From Symbiodinium natans (Eukaryota > Sar > Dinophyceae > Suessiales > Symbiodiniaceae): 62,000 nucleotides of DNA. Below, one piece after another: positions 31,901 through 39,982 of this stretch. Under the pieces are notes generated by a model. The model searched no databases. It had not been told where the DNA came from and saw only the letters and a program-made list of their open reading frames with translations. Made by a program: the position numbers and the translations under genes. How positions within the stretch are numbered: the stretch's first letter is position 1; the number at the start of each line of letters is the position of its first letter. The DNA lies in assembly GCA_905221605.1 (NCBI GenBank), contig CAJNDS010002210.1, positions 237,501 through 299,500 of the forward strand. Direction: 5' to 3'.

Positions 31901-32953
31901 CAGAACATGCACATGCGGCTTAAAGCGATTGCCATGATGGTCAACAGCCAACGTCCGAAAACCAGCCTCCGCGGCCTGCTGTGACAGCAGGGCAGTACCG
32001 GCGCAAAGCTCGATGAACAAAGGCGGCGTGCCGACGGGAGTTGGGGAGACTAGGGGACCCGGCAAACCAGGGGGAGGCGACCTAGTCCTAGAACCCGAAC
32101 CGGCCACAACAGCGGAAGTGGGAGCAGGAGAGCGCGAGCGTCGCGCAGGCTCAGGTGCATCAGCGGTCTGGGGGAGCGGAGGGAGGGGGAAACCTAAGGC
32201 AACGAGTTTGGCACGATCGTCCGGCAGGAGCCGGTGGCAGGAGGCAGGAGTGAAACCCACCAAGACAAGCCTGCGCCCCGTCCAGGGCAGGACTTTATGC
32301 CACAGGCGATAGGCGTCGAAGGTAACGGCACCATGCTCCCAGGACAAAGGGCCACCCTGGACGGTGTGGCCAGCACAAGTGAGGCTTTCACTACCACAAC
32401 CCTCGACCCAAAGCAGACCACCTTGGAAGACGGTCAAAGGCGCAACGGTGTTAGGCACAGGATGGTTACGCACATCCTTATGGAATGGAGCGTCGTCAGC
32501 ATCCAGGAGAACAATGGCTGAGAAAATGGAATCTGGGCACAGCAGGCGCAGCCAGGCAGTCAAGGCAAAAACACAGAAAGGGAAAACCAGGGTATTCTTA
32601 CGAAACCCAACCAGTGCACCCTGACCATAAGCCCCGGCAGCGAAAGCACGACCAGTCTCGGCCCGCGGCGAAGGCTCGAAGGGGAGCAAGTCCACCATCT
32701 CGACGATTTTTGAGCGGACCAGGGTGCGCTCTTGAAGCATGGAAAAAGCCAAAATTTCTGCAGGATGCACCGGTGCGGGGTATGCGTGCATCAAGGCCTC
32801 GAAACCAAACAAAATGCAATCTGTACATGACAAGGTCTCAGGCAAATTGAGGGCAGTCGGGGAGTGGCGGGACATGGAATCAGCGCCGGCATCGCAAACG
32901 CTGTCGGGAGTCTTTGCAGGAACAGGGGGCTCCCGTACAGGATCAGGCGACAC
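28985..32953 (-). CDS. Element 2 pol: 2OG-Fe(II) dioxygenase-like + methyltransferase-like + RT + RNase H
   Basis: One intact 1322-codon frame. Residues about 100-235 look like a 2-oxoglutarate/Fe(II) dioxygenase: HxD at 158-160 (PFHKDVRN), GGLLWVEG, distal His219 in YRLWHKVLPWTGRR and Arg227/228 before LVLVGFTP. Residues 312-530 look like a C5-type DNA methyltransferase: motif I FIELCAGTALL (313-323), PCGTCSRARD (motif IV, 381-390) and SVENPLHSWLW (motif VI). RT spans about 845-1060, with RPIDDLSENNVN, motif A TYDLRSAYKQLPL (Asp924) and motif C CYYDDYP. RNase H spans 1155-1290, with VFTDGACEP, Glu1214, Asp1239 and SNPADPPSRG. RT and RNase H copy the element. The first two domains could modify or demodify DNA bases of the element or target; this is inferred, including any TET/JBP kinship. 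Confidence 0.88.
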   Translation of the reverse strand: MSPDPVREPPVPAKTPDSVCDAGADSMSRHSPTALNLPETLSCTDCILFGFEALMHAYPAPVHPAEILAFSMLQERTLVRSKIVEMVDLLPFEPSPRAETGRAFAAGAYGQGALVGFRKNTLVFPFCVFALTAWLRLLCPDSIFSAIVLLDADDAPFHKDVRNHPVPNTVAPLTVFQGGLLWVEGCGSESLTCAGHTVQGGPLSWEHGAVTFDAYRLWHKVLPWTGRRLVLVGFTPASCHRLLPDDRAKLVALGFPLPPLPQTADAPEPARRSRSPAPTSAVVAGSGSRTRSPPPGLPGPLVSPTPVGTPPLFIELCAGTALLSQQAAEAGFRTLAVDHHGNRFKPHVHVLQLDLRSPSSWEFLRGVLSSQAVAHVHIAVPCGTCSRARDLSPGPPPLRDLHHVWGLPGLSPTDHARVQSANAIYEGAAAFFEFVLASFPQIGVSVENPLHSWLWMLPPFASLMQRCTFVAFDLCRHGSNRRKATGLLTNVPGLGVLSGPCPGCAEHQPWQVQNGEFATAREAAYPLLFCQRFVAEVAASASASGLGPDPDALSAHASARAANHVQPRGRRFPPLIPEYSYTVTVFSEMPPPLNAKRCLTDPWLGVPAGSRFLRQSLERGGVALPDFPGPSYVTFGVYREPLQYVHHALSLQHPFDLARAVPDDLLRVLFKTLTGGPVAVLRSRLLKLRQWRGWAKELESENAKLFASMHKDVAAVLRGKRLALLEKIGRSLGWPDEAIYRDLADGFRITGYLPATGVFEPDVRPAELDEQEFWTRAPALQNSLVEKIRKQAIADFEQPLWELTLDEADPNSKAWLHGPLSLEEVRQRFGDKWCPCRRFAVWQKKWRPIDDLSENNVNSTFGAFEKVALRALDEIVWVCSTIFRYASSRGDVSLTLSDGTCLNGKVHAMWEQGDNIRPLTKTYDLRSAYKQLPLHPEEQRKAVIMLREPGTREPRAFVCRTLPFGSAASVLQFNRVSLLLRRILLEVDVLASCYYDDYPCTAPKCLAEATDGCAHAVFTLLGFETSVDKECSFSTQTELLGVTLDTSDQGYQAVRVANKPDRASAIAESLEMVMHQGRVRVAELPALFGRLQFAESQLLGRSGRLALADLRKLEAANAVSVPLMPHHLEAFALLLRRMRSGPPRSISTAGDLSPVLVFTDGACEPKGDKFECSVGGLLIVPGSRPTMKVFGCRVPDSVVQVWAEGRKHIIGQTELYAVVLARVLWSNDLSNRRVVYFIDHSGVQGACMTGTSSDSSWRQLLMAFEVADEARPCMSWFHRVPSHSNPADPPSRGRWHDMSCFKPFVEETPRCFLTGTILERME

Positions 32954-32974
32954 AGGCTGCCCCGCCCCGGACTG

Positions 32975-34307
32975 TCAGGCCTCGGCACCCATGGCCGCCG
33001 GCTTGTTGGGGCAGTCCAGGGCAGGATGTGTACGTCCGCAGCGACTGACAGCGCAGATATGAAGGCCTTTCCGGCAACGGCCTCGGGTGACCGTTTCACG
33101 GCACTTCTTGAGGTTATAATCGAAACATATGGGCTCGTTGTTATTGGTGCAGGAGTGGCAGCCCTGGAGCCCGAAGGGCATTCGAACGCCCTTGCCAGCG
33201 CCCTTGCGACCTCCCTTCTGGCTTCTCCCACGACCTCGGTGTCTTGGGTAAGGGCCGCCACGATCAGCACCCTCGTTGGGGGGGAGACGGCCCACTCTGG
33301 GCCTTGGGAAGGGGCTGCAACAGGTGAAGGACTTCCGAAGCTTGGGTGCACTCAACAAAGATCAGGTCAAGCGGCCGCTTGCCTGTGGCATTCAGTTGGA
33401 TACCGGTCCTTGTTCGGTCCGCAAGGAGCATGAAAAGGCGGCGATCAGCAGCCTGCAGCTGCTGGAAAGTGGGTTGCAAGTGGCCCGCGAGCACAGGGTC
33501 CAAACGGGCACTTTGCAGGCGCTCGCTCCAGCGCGCATGCAGGTTATAGTCGAGGAGGTTTGCCATCTCAAAGGCCACCGCTCTGCGAGTCATGGCAAGA
33601 AGGAGTAGAAGCTCAGTCGAAGTATCGGCTATTGCCGGGGAGGACTTTTCGGTCCGCAACATGCCGGCCGCATCAACAGAAAGGACTTTCTCCCGCTTGG
33701 CGCTCAGCGTCTGCTCCTGCTCCTTACTCGTCAGGCGGTCCCACTCCACATATAGAAGCTTGTTGTTCTCATACATTGAAACACACAGATCAAGCAATGA
33801 ATCAGACGGTTCAGTGCGGTTTCTAATGTCAAGACCTGGAAGTCGCTTCACAATGGCGGAATGCCTCTCAGCCCTTTCCGGGACCGAGAGCTTTCGAGGT
33901 GCACTCTCCTCCGTTTGGCTCACCAAACCTTTCATCTCATGAGTCGTAACTGAGAAAGACTCGTGAAAGAGCCGTCGGAAAGAGGCCTTTTGCCCCAAGG
34001 TCGGCTCTTTTCCCAACGCAGTTGACAGGGCTAAGATGAGACTGCCATCGTCACCAGCGCCTGGGGTATAGGCACTGCAGAAAGCGACCTTCGCCAAGGT
34101 TGTGAGGCCGGCAGCGACAAGACTCTCCGTCTCGGCTTCATCAAGTCCACATGCTGCGCATCGGGCTCGGAACACTGGAGTGGATTCCGAATAGGCCGCC
34201 ATGGTGCACACAACCGCACCTTCTTGAACCTTAAACGGCTCCACCTCAAGGCAGCAGTAAGCTTTCCCAGACATGTCTGCGGAACAGCAACGAGAACTGC
34301 ACTCCAA
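32975..34307 (-). CDS. Element 2 gag-like protein with CCCH zinc finger (one frame break)
   Basis: The first 330 codons (34,307 to about 33,285) are helical with no recognised domain; ADRRLFMLLAD aligns with ADRKIWASLSE of element 1 gag. At a C7 run (33,278-33,284 on the plus strand) the frame must step +1. It then continues through a basic Gly/Arg linker to FDYNLKKC and a second Cys/His group (GLHICAVSRCGRTHPALDC), ending at 32,975, 22 bases before pol. Nucleocapsid role inferred. With C6 in place of C7 the whole protein would be one frame of about 443 residues. The break may be slippage or a base-call error. Confidence 0.72.
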
Positions 34308-34319
34308 GCCTCAAGAGGG

Positions 34320-34891
34320 CAGCTGAGAGCTGCACACTCACCTCTGAGCCCGCGTAGGGGTCGCGCACGTTTTCAGCTGAGAGCTGTCGCCCACTAAGAG
34401 TGAGCGTCACATTGCACACAGCAAAAAGATATGAAACTGTCGCTGGCATAACAGCATTAAAAGTAAGAGAAGAGAACTCATCATGGCATAACAGGCGGTG
34501 CATGTACCAGCTGAGAGCTGGGCGTTAAGCAAGTGCATGTCAGCTCAGAGCTTGGCATAAATCCATGTAAGCAAGTAGCGCCACCAAGAGTGGGCTTTCA
34601 GGGGTATGGAGCACGTGCATGTCAGCTTAGAGCTGCCAAACCACCACTAAGAGTGGCGGTAAACCAACATATAGCACGATCGAGTGCATGTCAGCTCCGA
34701 GCTGGGCGTAAAGCACGTGCACAGCGGCTTAGAGCCTCCAGATTGCACCACTAAGAGTGGGCTTTCAAGGACATTGTGCACGTGCATGTCAGCTTAGAGC
34801 TGCAACTCCACCGCGAAGAATGGCAGAGAATGGGCATAAAACACGTGCATGTCAGCTCAGAGCTGGCTTCGCCCCCCCCCACTAAGAGTGG
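34320..34891. repeat. Array of two alternating small palindromes between YR and gag of element 2
   Basis: Motif P1, CAGCTnnGAGCTG (inverted CAGCT/AGCTG), occurs at about 34,320, 34,374, 34,508, 34,541 (one mismatch), 34,623, 34,692, 34,790 and 34,853. Motif P2, CCACTAAGAGTGG (inverted CCACT/AGTGG), occurs at about 34,391, 34,581 (variant), 34,644, 34,748 and 34,879. They alternate over 570 bp, usually joined by GCACGTGCATGT. No long frame crosses the region. It is the only sizeable non-coding part inside the element. Confidence 0.85.
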
Positions 34892-34978
34892 GATATAAAA
34901 CTGACGCAATAAGCCCACAGGTCGAACTTCATTTGTACGACGCGCCGCGATCCATTCACATCTCTCTAGGCACAGCCG

Positions 34979-36841
34979 CTAGCGCACAAAACGTCTGAAA
35001 CACTGTTTACACCTGGGGTGAAGCACTACAGGCCTTCCCTCGCAACTCTCATACGTTGCGTTGATCGGCCTTCCACAAATCAAAATTTCGCCGCCCTCCT
35101 CAGCGGCGACGTGGATGACCCTCGACACCAAGTTGCGTACATAAACCCCACTCACAGGCAGCAGCGACTCGTCGACTCTCCCGGTCCAGCGTCCCACGAG
35201 CTGGTTGGCACAATCTTCATCTAACCTGCGATCAGGGGTCTCGTCATCCTCGCTGCCCTCCGAAGACGACACAGCTCCGTCCTCTCCACAGTCATCTTCA
35301 TCCTCGGGAAAAGGCTGTTCTTCGCCATCAGCCACCCTGAACTTGCGACCTCTCGGGGCATCAGGATCAAAATCGCCCTTCCGGACCCACAGGAGCATCC
35401 TCGACATCTCCCGGAGAGGTTGAGCCTGCGCGTCGGCCTCATACAAGATCTCGGTTCCTACACCTGCAGCTCTGGACACATGATAGCCCAAAATGCAACG
35501 GATATCTCTCGCAAGCCCAAACTGCGACGACCAAGCAAGAAGTGTGCGTTTGCAGGAATGCGTCCCATAACTGCCGTAGGAATCGCTGCCAAAATCGAGC
35601 AATGACTTCAGCCACACATTCGCCATATCACACGGCAAAGGCACCTTAGCCCAAGTCCCGTCTGACCTGGCCAGCGGAAGAAGCGGGCACTCTTGATCTG
35701 GGCCTAGACCTTCGGACTCCAAAAGCTCAAACCAAGTCACTCCCCATGGACGTTCGTCATCAAGCATCACAACAGGAGCAGCCATGGGCAGCATGCGAGT
35801 CTTGCGCTCAAGTGAGGTCGAACTCTTCGTGCGCGACGCAACAGCAGTGATGTACTTTGCCCCGCGCGGGAGCCTGAGCTCGGTCACCCTCTGGGCGTCC
35901 GAGAAGCGGCCCCTGCTGCCTATCATAAAGAGGAAGAAACCTGCAGCCACTCTGTCCGCCGTCGAGCGGCGTAACTGACCTGAAAGTATCGCCTCCAGCT
36001 TCCTGACTTGTGCGCAAGTGAAAGGGAGTCTTTGCTTCAATGGCCTCTTGAGTTGATAGGTCCTCGCAGAAAGGCCCGTGATTCGATGCGAACAAAGGAC
36101 CTCATCGGCCGAAGGCATCCCCAGAACGAACTTCGCAAATGCGACGGAGGAAAGGAAACTGCGAAATGCAGTTGGAGCAGCCGTGGCGCGGTTTGTGTCC
36201 ATGTACAGGTAAACGGCTGCCTCGACCAAAGGGAACGGTAGCATATTCCTTCCCCGCGTCCATACCACAAACCGCAAGAGGTGTGAGGCCCTATTATTCA
36301 CAGTGGCTGTCGCCTTTGCTGAAAGAGCATCTGCGACGCTATCGGAAAGCGTGCCAACACAGTGACCTGCGACCTTGCCTTGATACCAGTTGCGAGCGAC
36401 ACCAAAAGACATGGGATCACACGCAACAACGGAAATCCACTTGCTCACTGCAAGATGCCGCTCCTCGTTCTGCAATTGCAGCCAAGTTTTAGTTTCCAGC
36501 TTAGTCTTTACAAATTTGTAAGGGACATTCTGAACAAAACACGGCCGTTTAAGCTTCTGCCGAACCGGGGGAGTATCGGCTGGCACGCTCGATGGAGTGG
36601 GACTCGCAAAAGTCGGCAACACTGTCGCCAAGGGCTTCAAGGGCTTGGGCGTGGGATCATAGGCCAAAAGACCCACATCCCAGGGCATTTTCCACAGCGA
36701 ACGACCCGAAGCCGTGCAAGACAGGACATGCAAAGCTTGCCGGGTGTCCTGGCTCAAGCTCTCGTGACCTGGCAAGGCATGAGACGGGGCAGGAACAGGC
36801 TGATCGTCACTCCCCACTTCACTATCATCAGAAACTGGCAT
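34979..36841 (-). CDS. Element 2 tyrosine recombinase
   Basis: 620 residues from the ATG at 36,841. Catalytic residues (numbered with the adjacent upstream GTG as residue 1): Arg313 in MIGSRGRFSDAQRV, His429 and Arg433 in YGTHSCKRTLLAW, His455 in ILGYHVSRA and Tyr468 in EILYEADAQ. A long Pro-rich N-terminus precedes the core-binding region. The C-terminus is acidic, then carries Cys residues (LICGRP, SCEGRP, RCKQCFRR) that could bind zinc. The start overlaps the stop of the preceding coiled-coil frame as TGATG, which suggests coupled termination-reinitiation. The frame is intact. Confidence 0.88.
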   Translation of the reverse strand: MPVSDDSEVGSDDQPVPAPSHALPGHESLSQDTRQALHVLSCTASGRSLWKMPWDVGLLAYDPTPKPLKPLATVLPTFASPTPSSVPADTPPVRQKLKRPCFVQNVPYKFVKTKLETKTWLQLQNEERHLAVSKWISVVACDPMSFGVARNWYQGKVAGHCVGTLSDSVADALSAKATATVNNRASHLLRFVVWTRGRNMLPFPLVEAAVYLYMDTNRATAAPTAFRSFLSSVAFAKFVLGMPSADEVLCSHRITGLSARTYQLKRPLKQRLPFTCAQVRKLEAILSGQLRRSTADRVAAGFFLFMIGSRGRFSDAQRVTELRLPRGAKYITAVASRTKSSTSLERKTRMLPMAAPVVMLDDERPWGVTWFELLESEGLGPDQECPLLPLARSDGTWAKVPLPCDMANVWLKSLLDFGSDSYGSYGTHSCKRTLLAWSSQFGLARDIRCILGYHVSRAAGVGTEILYEADAQAQPLREMSRMLLWVRKGDFDPDAPRGRKFRVADGEEQPFPEDEDDCGEDGAVSSSEGSEDDETPDRRLDEDCANQLVGRWTGRVDESLLPVSGVYVRNLVSRVIHVAAEEGGEILICGRPINATYESCEGRPVVLHPRCKQCFRRFVR

Positions 36842-37185
36842 CACAGACGCACAGGCAGGGCGTGCAAAAGGCCGCGCAACAGAAAGCTCAAGTGTTGAAC
36901 CAAGGCCTGCAGAAACTGGCTGATAGCAGCAAGGCGGGTGGAGTCCTGTTCAAGCTGATCAGCGTTATCCTGCACACGGGACTGCAAGGCGACCACGCGA
37001 TCCTCAAGGCTGACCAAACGGTGTTGAACACTGCGCAAATGACGCCCGAGCAGGGCCACGTCACGGCTCAAGGATGCAAGGCGAACCTCAACAGGCACAG
37101 CCTGGGCAGCTGCGGCAGGAGGCTCAGGGGCCTCGAGATCCATCTGCCGGCCCCGCGGGCCGGCGTGCACGAGCCCTAGCGGCAA
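36841..37185 (-). CDS. Element 2 coiled-coil ORF1
   Basis: 114 codons. After a short Ala/Pro-rich start the sequence has regular hydrophobic spacing (LASLSRDVALLGRHLRSVQH, then LEDRVVALQSRVQDNADQL) typical of a coiled coil. Its stop TGA overlaps the ATG of the recombinase by one base. It is the first frame after A1. It matches the position and character of the broken coiled-coil frame of element 1. Possible multimerising RNA-binding ORF1 protein; inferred. Confidence 0.6.
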   Translation of the reverse strand: MPLGLVHAGPRGRQMDLEAPEPPAAAAQAVPVEVRLASLSRDVALLGRHLRSVQHRLVSLEDRVVALQSRVQDNADQLEQDSTRLAAISQFLQALVQHLSFLLRGLLHALPVRL

Positions 37186-37242
37186 ACTCGGTTTACGGGG
37201 GGACTGAGACCTCTAGCACAGCACTAGTACGGCCCCGAACCC

Positions 37243-37465
37243 GAACAAAAAATTTTCGCCAGCTTGCTGCGAGCAAGAACCTTGACCCATTCAACATGCA
37301 ATTCACATGTAAAAATTCATGCAACAAATCTCATGAGAGTGCATGCACGGGTCAGACGAAAATTCCCAGCAGAACAACATGTAGAACATGGACACAAAAA
37401 TTCTCATCAAAGAATTTTTGAGTTCATCTGGCATAAAACGCTGTCACACAAGTGTGAAAGCTTGC
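37243..37465 (-). repeat. Element 2 terminal repeat A1
   Basis: 223 bp identical by eye to A2 (28,531-28,753). It is the 5' end of element 2 and presumed promoter region. Confidence 0.94.
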
Positions 37466-37573
37466 ATACCCCACCAGGGACTCCGAAAGCCTCGCTTTGT
37501 CCAGCTGCGGGACCGGGCAATCCAACATTTCAGCAAGGTCGAAATGCTGCAATGCCCCCGACAATCTAAGGCA
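37466..37573 (-). pseudogene. Gene H, middle segment between the two insertions (36 codons)
   Basis: Exactly 108 bp, 36 codons, lying between the 3' target duplication of the LINE (37,574-37,586) and the right end of element 2. It reads CLRLSGALQHFDLAEMLDCP onward to ESLVGY. It continues the upstream segment (PIITQ) and joins GFLTTAQ of the 26,887-28,287 segment, both without a frame change. Confidence 0.78.
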
Positions 37574-37586
37574 CTGCGTGATGATA
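37574..37586. repeat. LINE target-site duplication, 3' copy
   Basis: CTGCGTGATGATA, identical to 48,468-48,480. On the minus strand it follows the LINE tail ATGCAAATGC plus A7. Confidence 0.9.
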
Positions 37587-37963
37587 TTTTTTTGCATTTG
37601 CATACGCAGCTTCGGGTAAGGAAGCCTAGCGCGACACAATGTACAGAAAAGCACATGCCAAGAGCATGCGGCCAATCGTGATGGCAGGTGAGAAGTAAAA
37701 TCCTCTGATGTACATGTTCGGTGAGGGATAGACCCCGCATCGAGATGCAAGCAGGTCAGAAAACGAGCAGTTGACCTGGTCCTTAAACCTCGCAGTCCAT
37801 CAGATTAAAGCTGTACAGCCTACACATTGTTCAGAAATGTGGTGTGAAAAAGCAGATCAGGTGTGCTTCGCGAACTCATGTTGTAGCGGAAGTAAATGTA
37901 AGTACCTGCAGTTGTGGGAGGTGCCCTCGACCACATATGCTGGCATTGTCTGCATGATAACCC

Positions 37964-39982
37964 TCACATGCGTGTAAGGAAACACATGTAGCATTCATGG
38001 TGAATGTGGTGCAGAAGGTCATCTGTGCAGCTTTTTGCTGGTTGGCCGTCGTCGGTAAACCAGGTGTTGGTGCTCAGCGGTGCATCACTTAAAAAGGCCC
38101 GGTAGTGACCACATTTGGTGTCGCGCCCTGCATGAGTGATACCTGCAAGGATTCGGTACGGCATCCATTGCACCGTGGTACCATCTCTGCAAAATACAGG
38201 CACATATGTGATGTTCCCTGGATCAATGCGAACACAGACCCTGTTTTTGCGAATTCTTCCGGCCTGCTCAACATATCTCGGCAAGTGTATGCATAACCAA
38301 AGAGGCGCCTGCACCAAGGCATGTATGAAGGGCTGTCTACACCAAGCTGCAAGACAGGAATCCAGGTCCGTTGTTCGTTGTGGCAAAGGAACAGTTATTC
38401 CTGCAGAGAGTGTGCCCTGAAGCTCTCGGATGTATCGTCCGGGGCCCTCAACTGCAGTCCTCGCCTCCCAAACTCCTTCGAAGACAGGCGCTCTGGCAAA
38501 ATCCTGGAGATATATCCAGAACTCATGAGCATCGTTTTGTTGGTGTAGTTGGGGCCATGTCAAGAGTATGTGGCGCCATGCAAGCATGCCGGCTATATAT
38601 GGTGATGTGCTATTTGATGCCAGGATACGTTGAAAAGCTGCGGAAGCTCGTCCAAAGAGTGTACTCGATTCACCTTGAGTTTTCGCCGCAAGCCATGCAC
38701 TGACAACGGAATTCAGATAACAAAGGTTGGTGGGATTACGCAACGCCAAGGTAGTGACCACTTGAGATATCGGCTGAGGGTGTCCGCCAGCGGTGACATC
38801 TGGAGTCGCGGGTGATGAACACGTAGACCCACTAGCTGCAACGCCGCTACCCCTTGGATCCTGGCGAGAGACTGGTACAGTGTTTGTGCCCCAGGCTGCC
38901 TCAGCCCCACCTCCGCTACGAAGGTCAGTTGGTGTCCCGCCAGTTCCGCTGCCAGCCTTCTGGTCGCCTGAAATCTGTAGAGGGCTCCAGGCATCATGCA
39001 ACTCTGTTGGATGGTTTCGATCAACTTTTCCAACTCCTCTTGCGTGATGCCCTGTCCCTCGATCTTGTCCAGCTGCTCCGTCTCGGCATTCCAGCGTAGG
39101 AAGTTCCAGTGTCCCTCCGGTGTTAGCCATTGCTGCCGCACCACCACTGCTTTGAACGCCTCCGTGGTAGTCACCTTCTTGACGCGGTCGAGGAGCTCCG
39201 CACAGAGGCACTGCACCACCGTGACCCGCAAGGACATTGTTGGCTTGGTCTCGCTCTCCATTTTCTGCTTCCAGGCCTGGCTTATCTTGAACAACGCGGG
39301 CAGGATGTTTTCCTTCTCGCCTGGCCTGCTCTGGAACGTGAACAGTAAAACAGTGTCTTGGCCCAATCGCATCAACTGTTGCTCGTGCCTCAGAGACAGG
39401 CGGACCAGCTCCTTGACCATGTCCTTCTCCAGGTGATACGTGTCGTCCATGAGGCTTGAGGTCTCCCGAAAGAGAGACGTTTTCGGGCGCGGTGCTCCGC
39501 GTCCCCTTCCTCGTCCCTTTGTACTCTTCCGGCCCTGTCCTTTGTGGCTTTGTTGATGTGTCGGAGACGCCGATCTCTTTCCTGTTGACCTCGACGGTGT
39601 GGTCTCCGGAGTGCATGTGGTGCTGCTCAAGGACGGCAGCATTTCGCCGTACATGGTCTTGAGTTCGTCCATCGGTGTGGATTCCATCCTCAAGCAAGAG
39701 ATGAACAGACGTATAATGCAGCAGGGCCGCGTTCAACACTGGCATGCAATATTGTGAATGTAATGTTGGCCTGTGCGTCGTAGCGTGGCACCAGCAGCAA
39801 GGTGTCGCAGCTTGATTGAGCAAAATGCTATTGTGAACATAATCAGGTCGGTGTTGCCAGAACCCTTCATGTGCAAAAGCGCAATGTTGCATGAACTCAC
39901 GCACGTCTGCAGTGGGCACTTTGCATTGAACACATTGGTGTCGAGCTTGTTCACACCACGAGACGTCCTCCAACACATGCAT
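37964..39982 (-). CDS. LINE C-terminal region with ubiquitin-specific-protease domain
   Basis: USPs cleave ubiquitin from proteins. The Cys box is NPTNLCYLNSVVSAW (Cys about residue 421), followed by QQNDAHEFWIYLQDF and the His box CGHYRAFLSD (His about 626) with WFTDDG after it. The order and spacing fit a compact USP. The N-terminal part carries Cys/His pairs (CVQCKVPTADVREFMQHC) that continue the zinc-finger region of the RT frame, one frame away. Between about 39,690 and 38,850 the more protein-like translation is in another frame (see 38,713-39,693), so the middle of this frame is probably not used. Either the copy has indels or shifts occur. Confidence 0.65.
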   Translation of the reverse strand: MHVLEDVSWCEQARHQCVQCKVPTADVREFMQHCAFAHEGFWQHRPDYVHNSILLNQAATPCCWCHATTHRPTLHSQYCMPVLNAALLHYTSVHLLLEDGIHTDGRTQDHVRRNAAVLEQHHMHSGDHTVEVNRKEIGVSDTSTKPQRTGPEEYKGTRKGTRSTAPENVSLSGDLKPHGRHVSPGEGHGQGAGPPVSEARATVDAIGPRHCFTVHVPEQARREGKHPARVVQDKPGLEAENGERDQANNVLAGHGGAVPLCGAPRPRQEGDYHGGVQSSGGAAAMANTGGTLELPTLECRDGAAGQDRGTGHHARGVGKVDRNHPTELHDAWSPLQISGDQKAGSGTGGTPTDLRSGGGAEAAWGTNTVPVSRQDPRGSGVAASGSTCSSPATPDVTAGGHPQPISQVVTTLALRNPTNLCYLNSVVSAWLAAKTQGESSTLFGRASAAFQRILASNSTSPYIAGMLAWRHILLTWPQLHQQNDAHEFWIYLQDFARAPVFEGVWEARTAVEGPGRYIRELQGTLSAGITVPLPQRTTDLDSCLAAWCRQPFIHALVQAPLWLCIHLPRYVEQAGRIRKNRVCVRIDPGNITYVPVFCRDGTTVQWMPYRILAGITHAGRDTKCGHYRAFLSDAPLSTNTWFTDDGQPAKSCTDDLLHHIHHECYMCFLTRM
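38713..39693 (-). CDS. LINE helical domain between RT and USP (overlapping frame)
   Basis: The first 250 codons read as an ordinary charged, helical protein (LSLRHEQQLMRLGQDTVLLF, FKISQAWKQKMESETKP, ITQEELEKLIETIQQ). It follows a Lys/Gly/Arg-rich linker with GRGRGRGAPRPK. The last 60 codons lose this character, and the USP continues in the other frame, so the coding path probably leaves near 38,850. No domain is recognised. It forms one protein with its neighbours only if two compensating shifts are assumed. Confidence 0.5.
   Translation of the reverse strand: MRMESTPMDELKTMYGEMLPSLSSTTCTPETTPSRSTGKRSASPTHQQSHKGQGRKSTKGRGRGRGAPRPKTSLFRETSSLMDDTYHLEKDMVKELVRLSLRHEQQLMRLGQDTVLLFTFQSRPGEKENILPALFKISQAWKQKMESETKPTMSLRVTVVQCLCAELLDRVKKVTTTEAFKAVVVRQQWLTPEGHWNFLRWNAETEQLDKIEGQGITQEELEKLIETIQQSCMMPGALYRFQATRRLAAELAGHQLTFVAEVGLRQPGAQTLYQSLARIQGVAALQLVGLRVHHPRLQMSPLADTLSRYLKWSLPWRCVIPPTFVI

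Larger units (their letters stand above)
28288..37465 (-). mobile_element. Element 2: PAT-like DIRS retrotransposon with dioxygenase and methyltransferase domains, 9.2 kb
   Basis: Split direct repeats fix both ends. On the minus strand the order is A1 (37,465-37,243), ORFs, B1 (28,981-28,754), A2 (28,753-28,531), a 15-bp spacer and B2 (28,515-28,288). By eye A1/A2 (223 bp) and B1/B2 (228 bp) are identical. The inserted unit divides gene H in frame with no target duplication, as expected of tyrosine-recombinase integration. Its frames are a coiled-coil ORF1, YR, gag (one C7 break) and an intact 1322-codon pol. Identical repeats and mostly intact frames indicate a very recent, possibly active copy. 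Confidence 0.93.
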
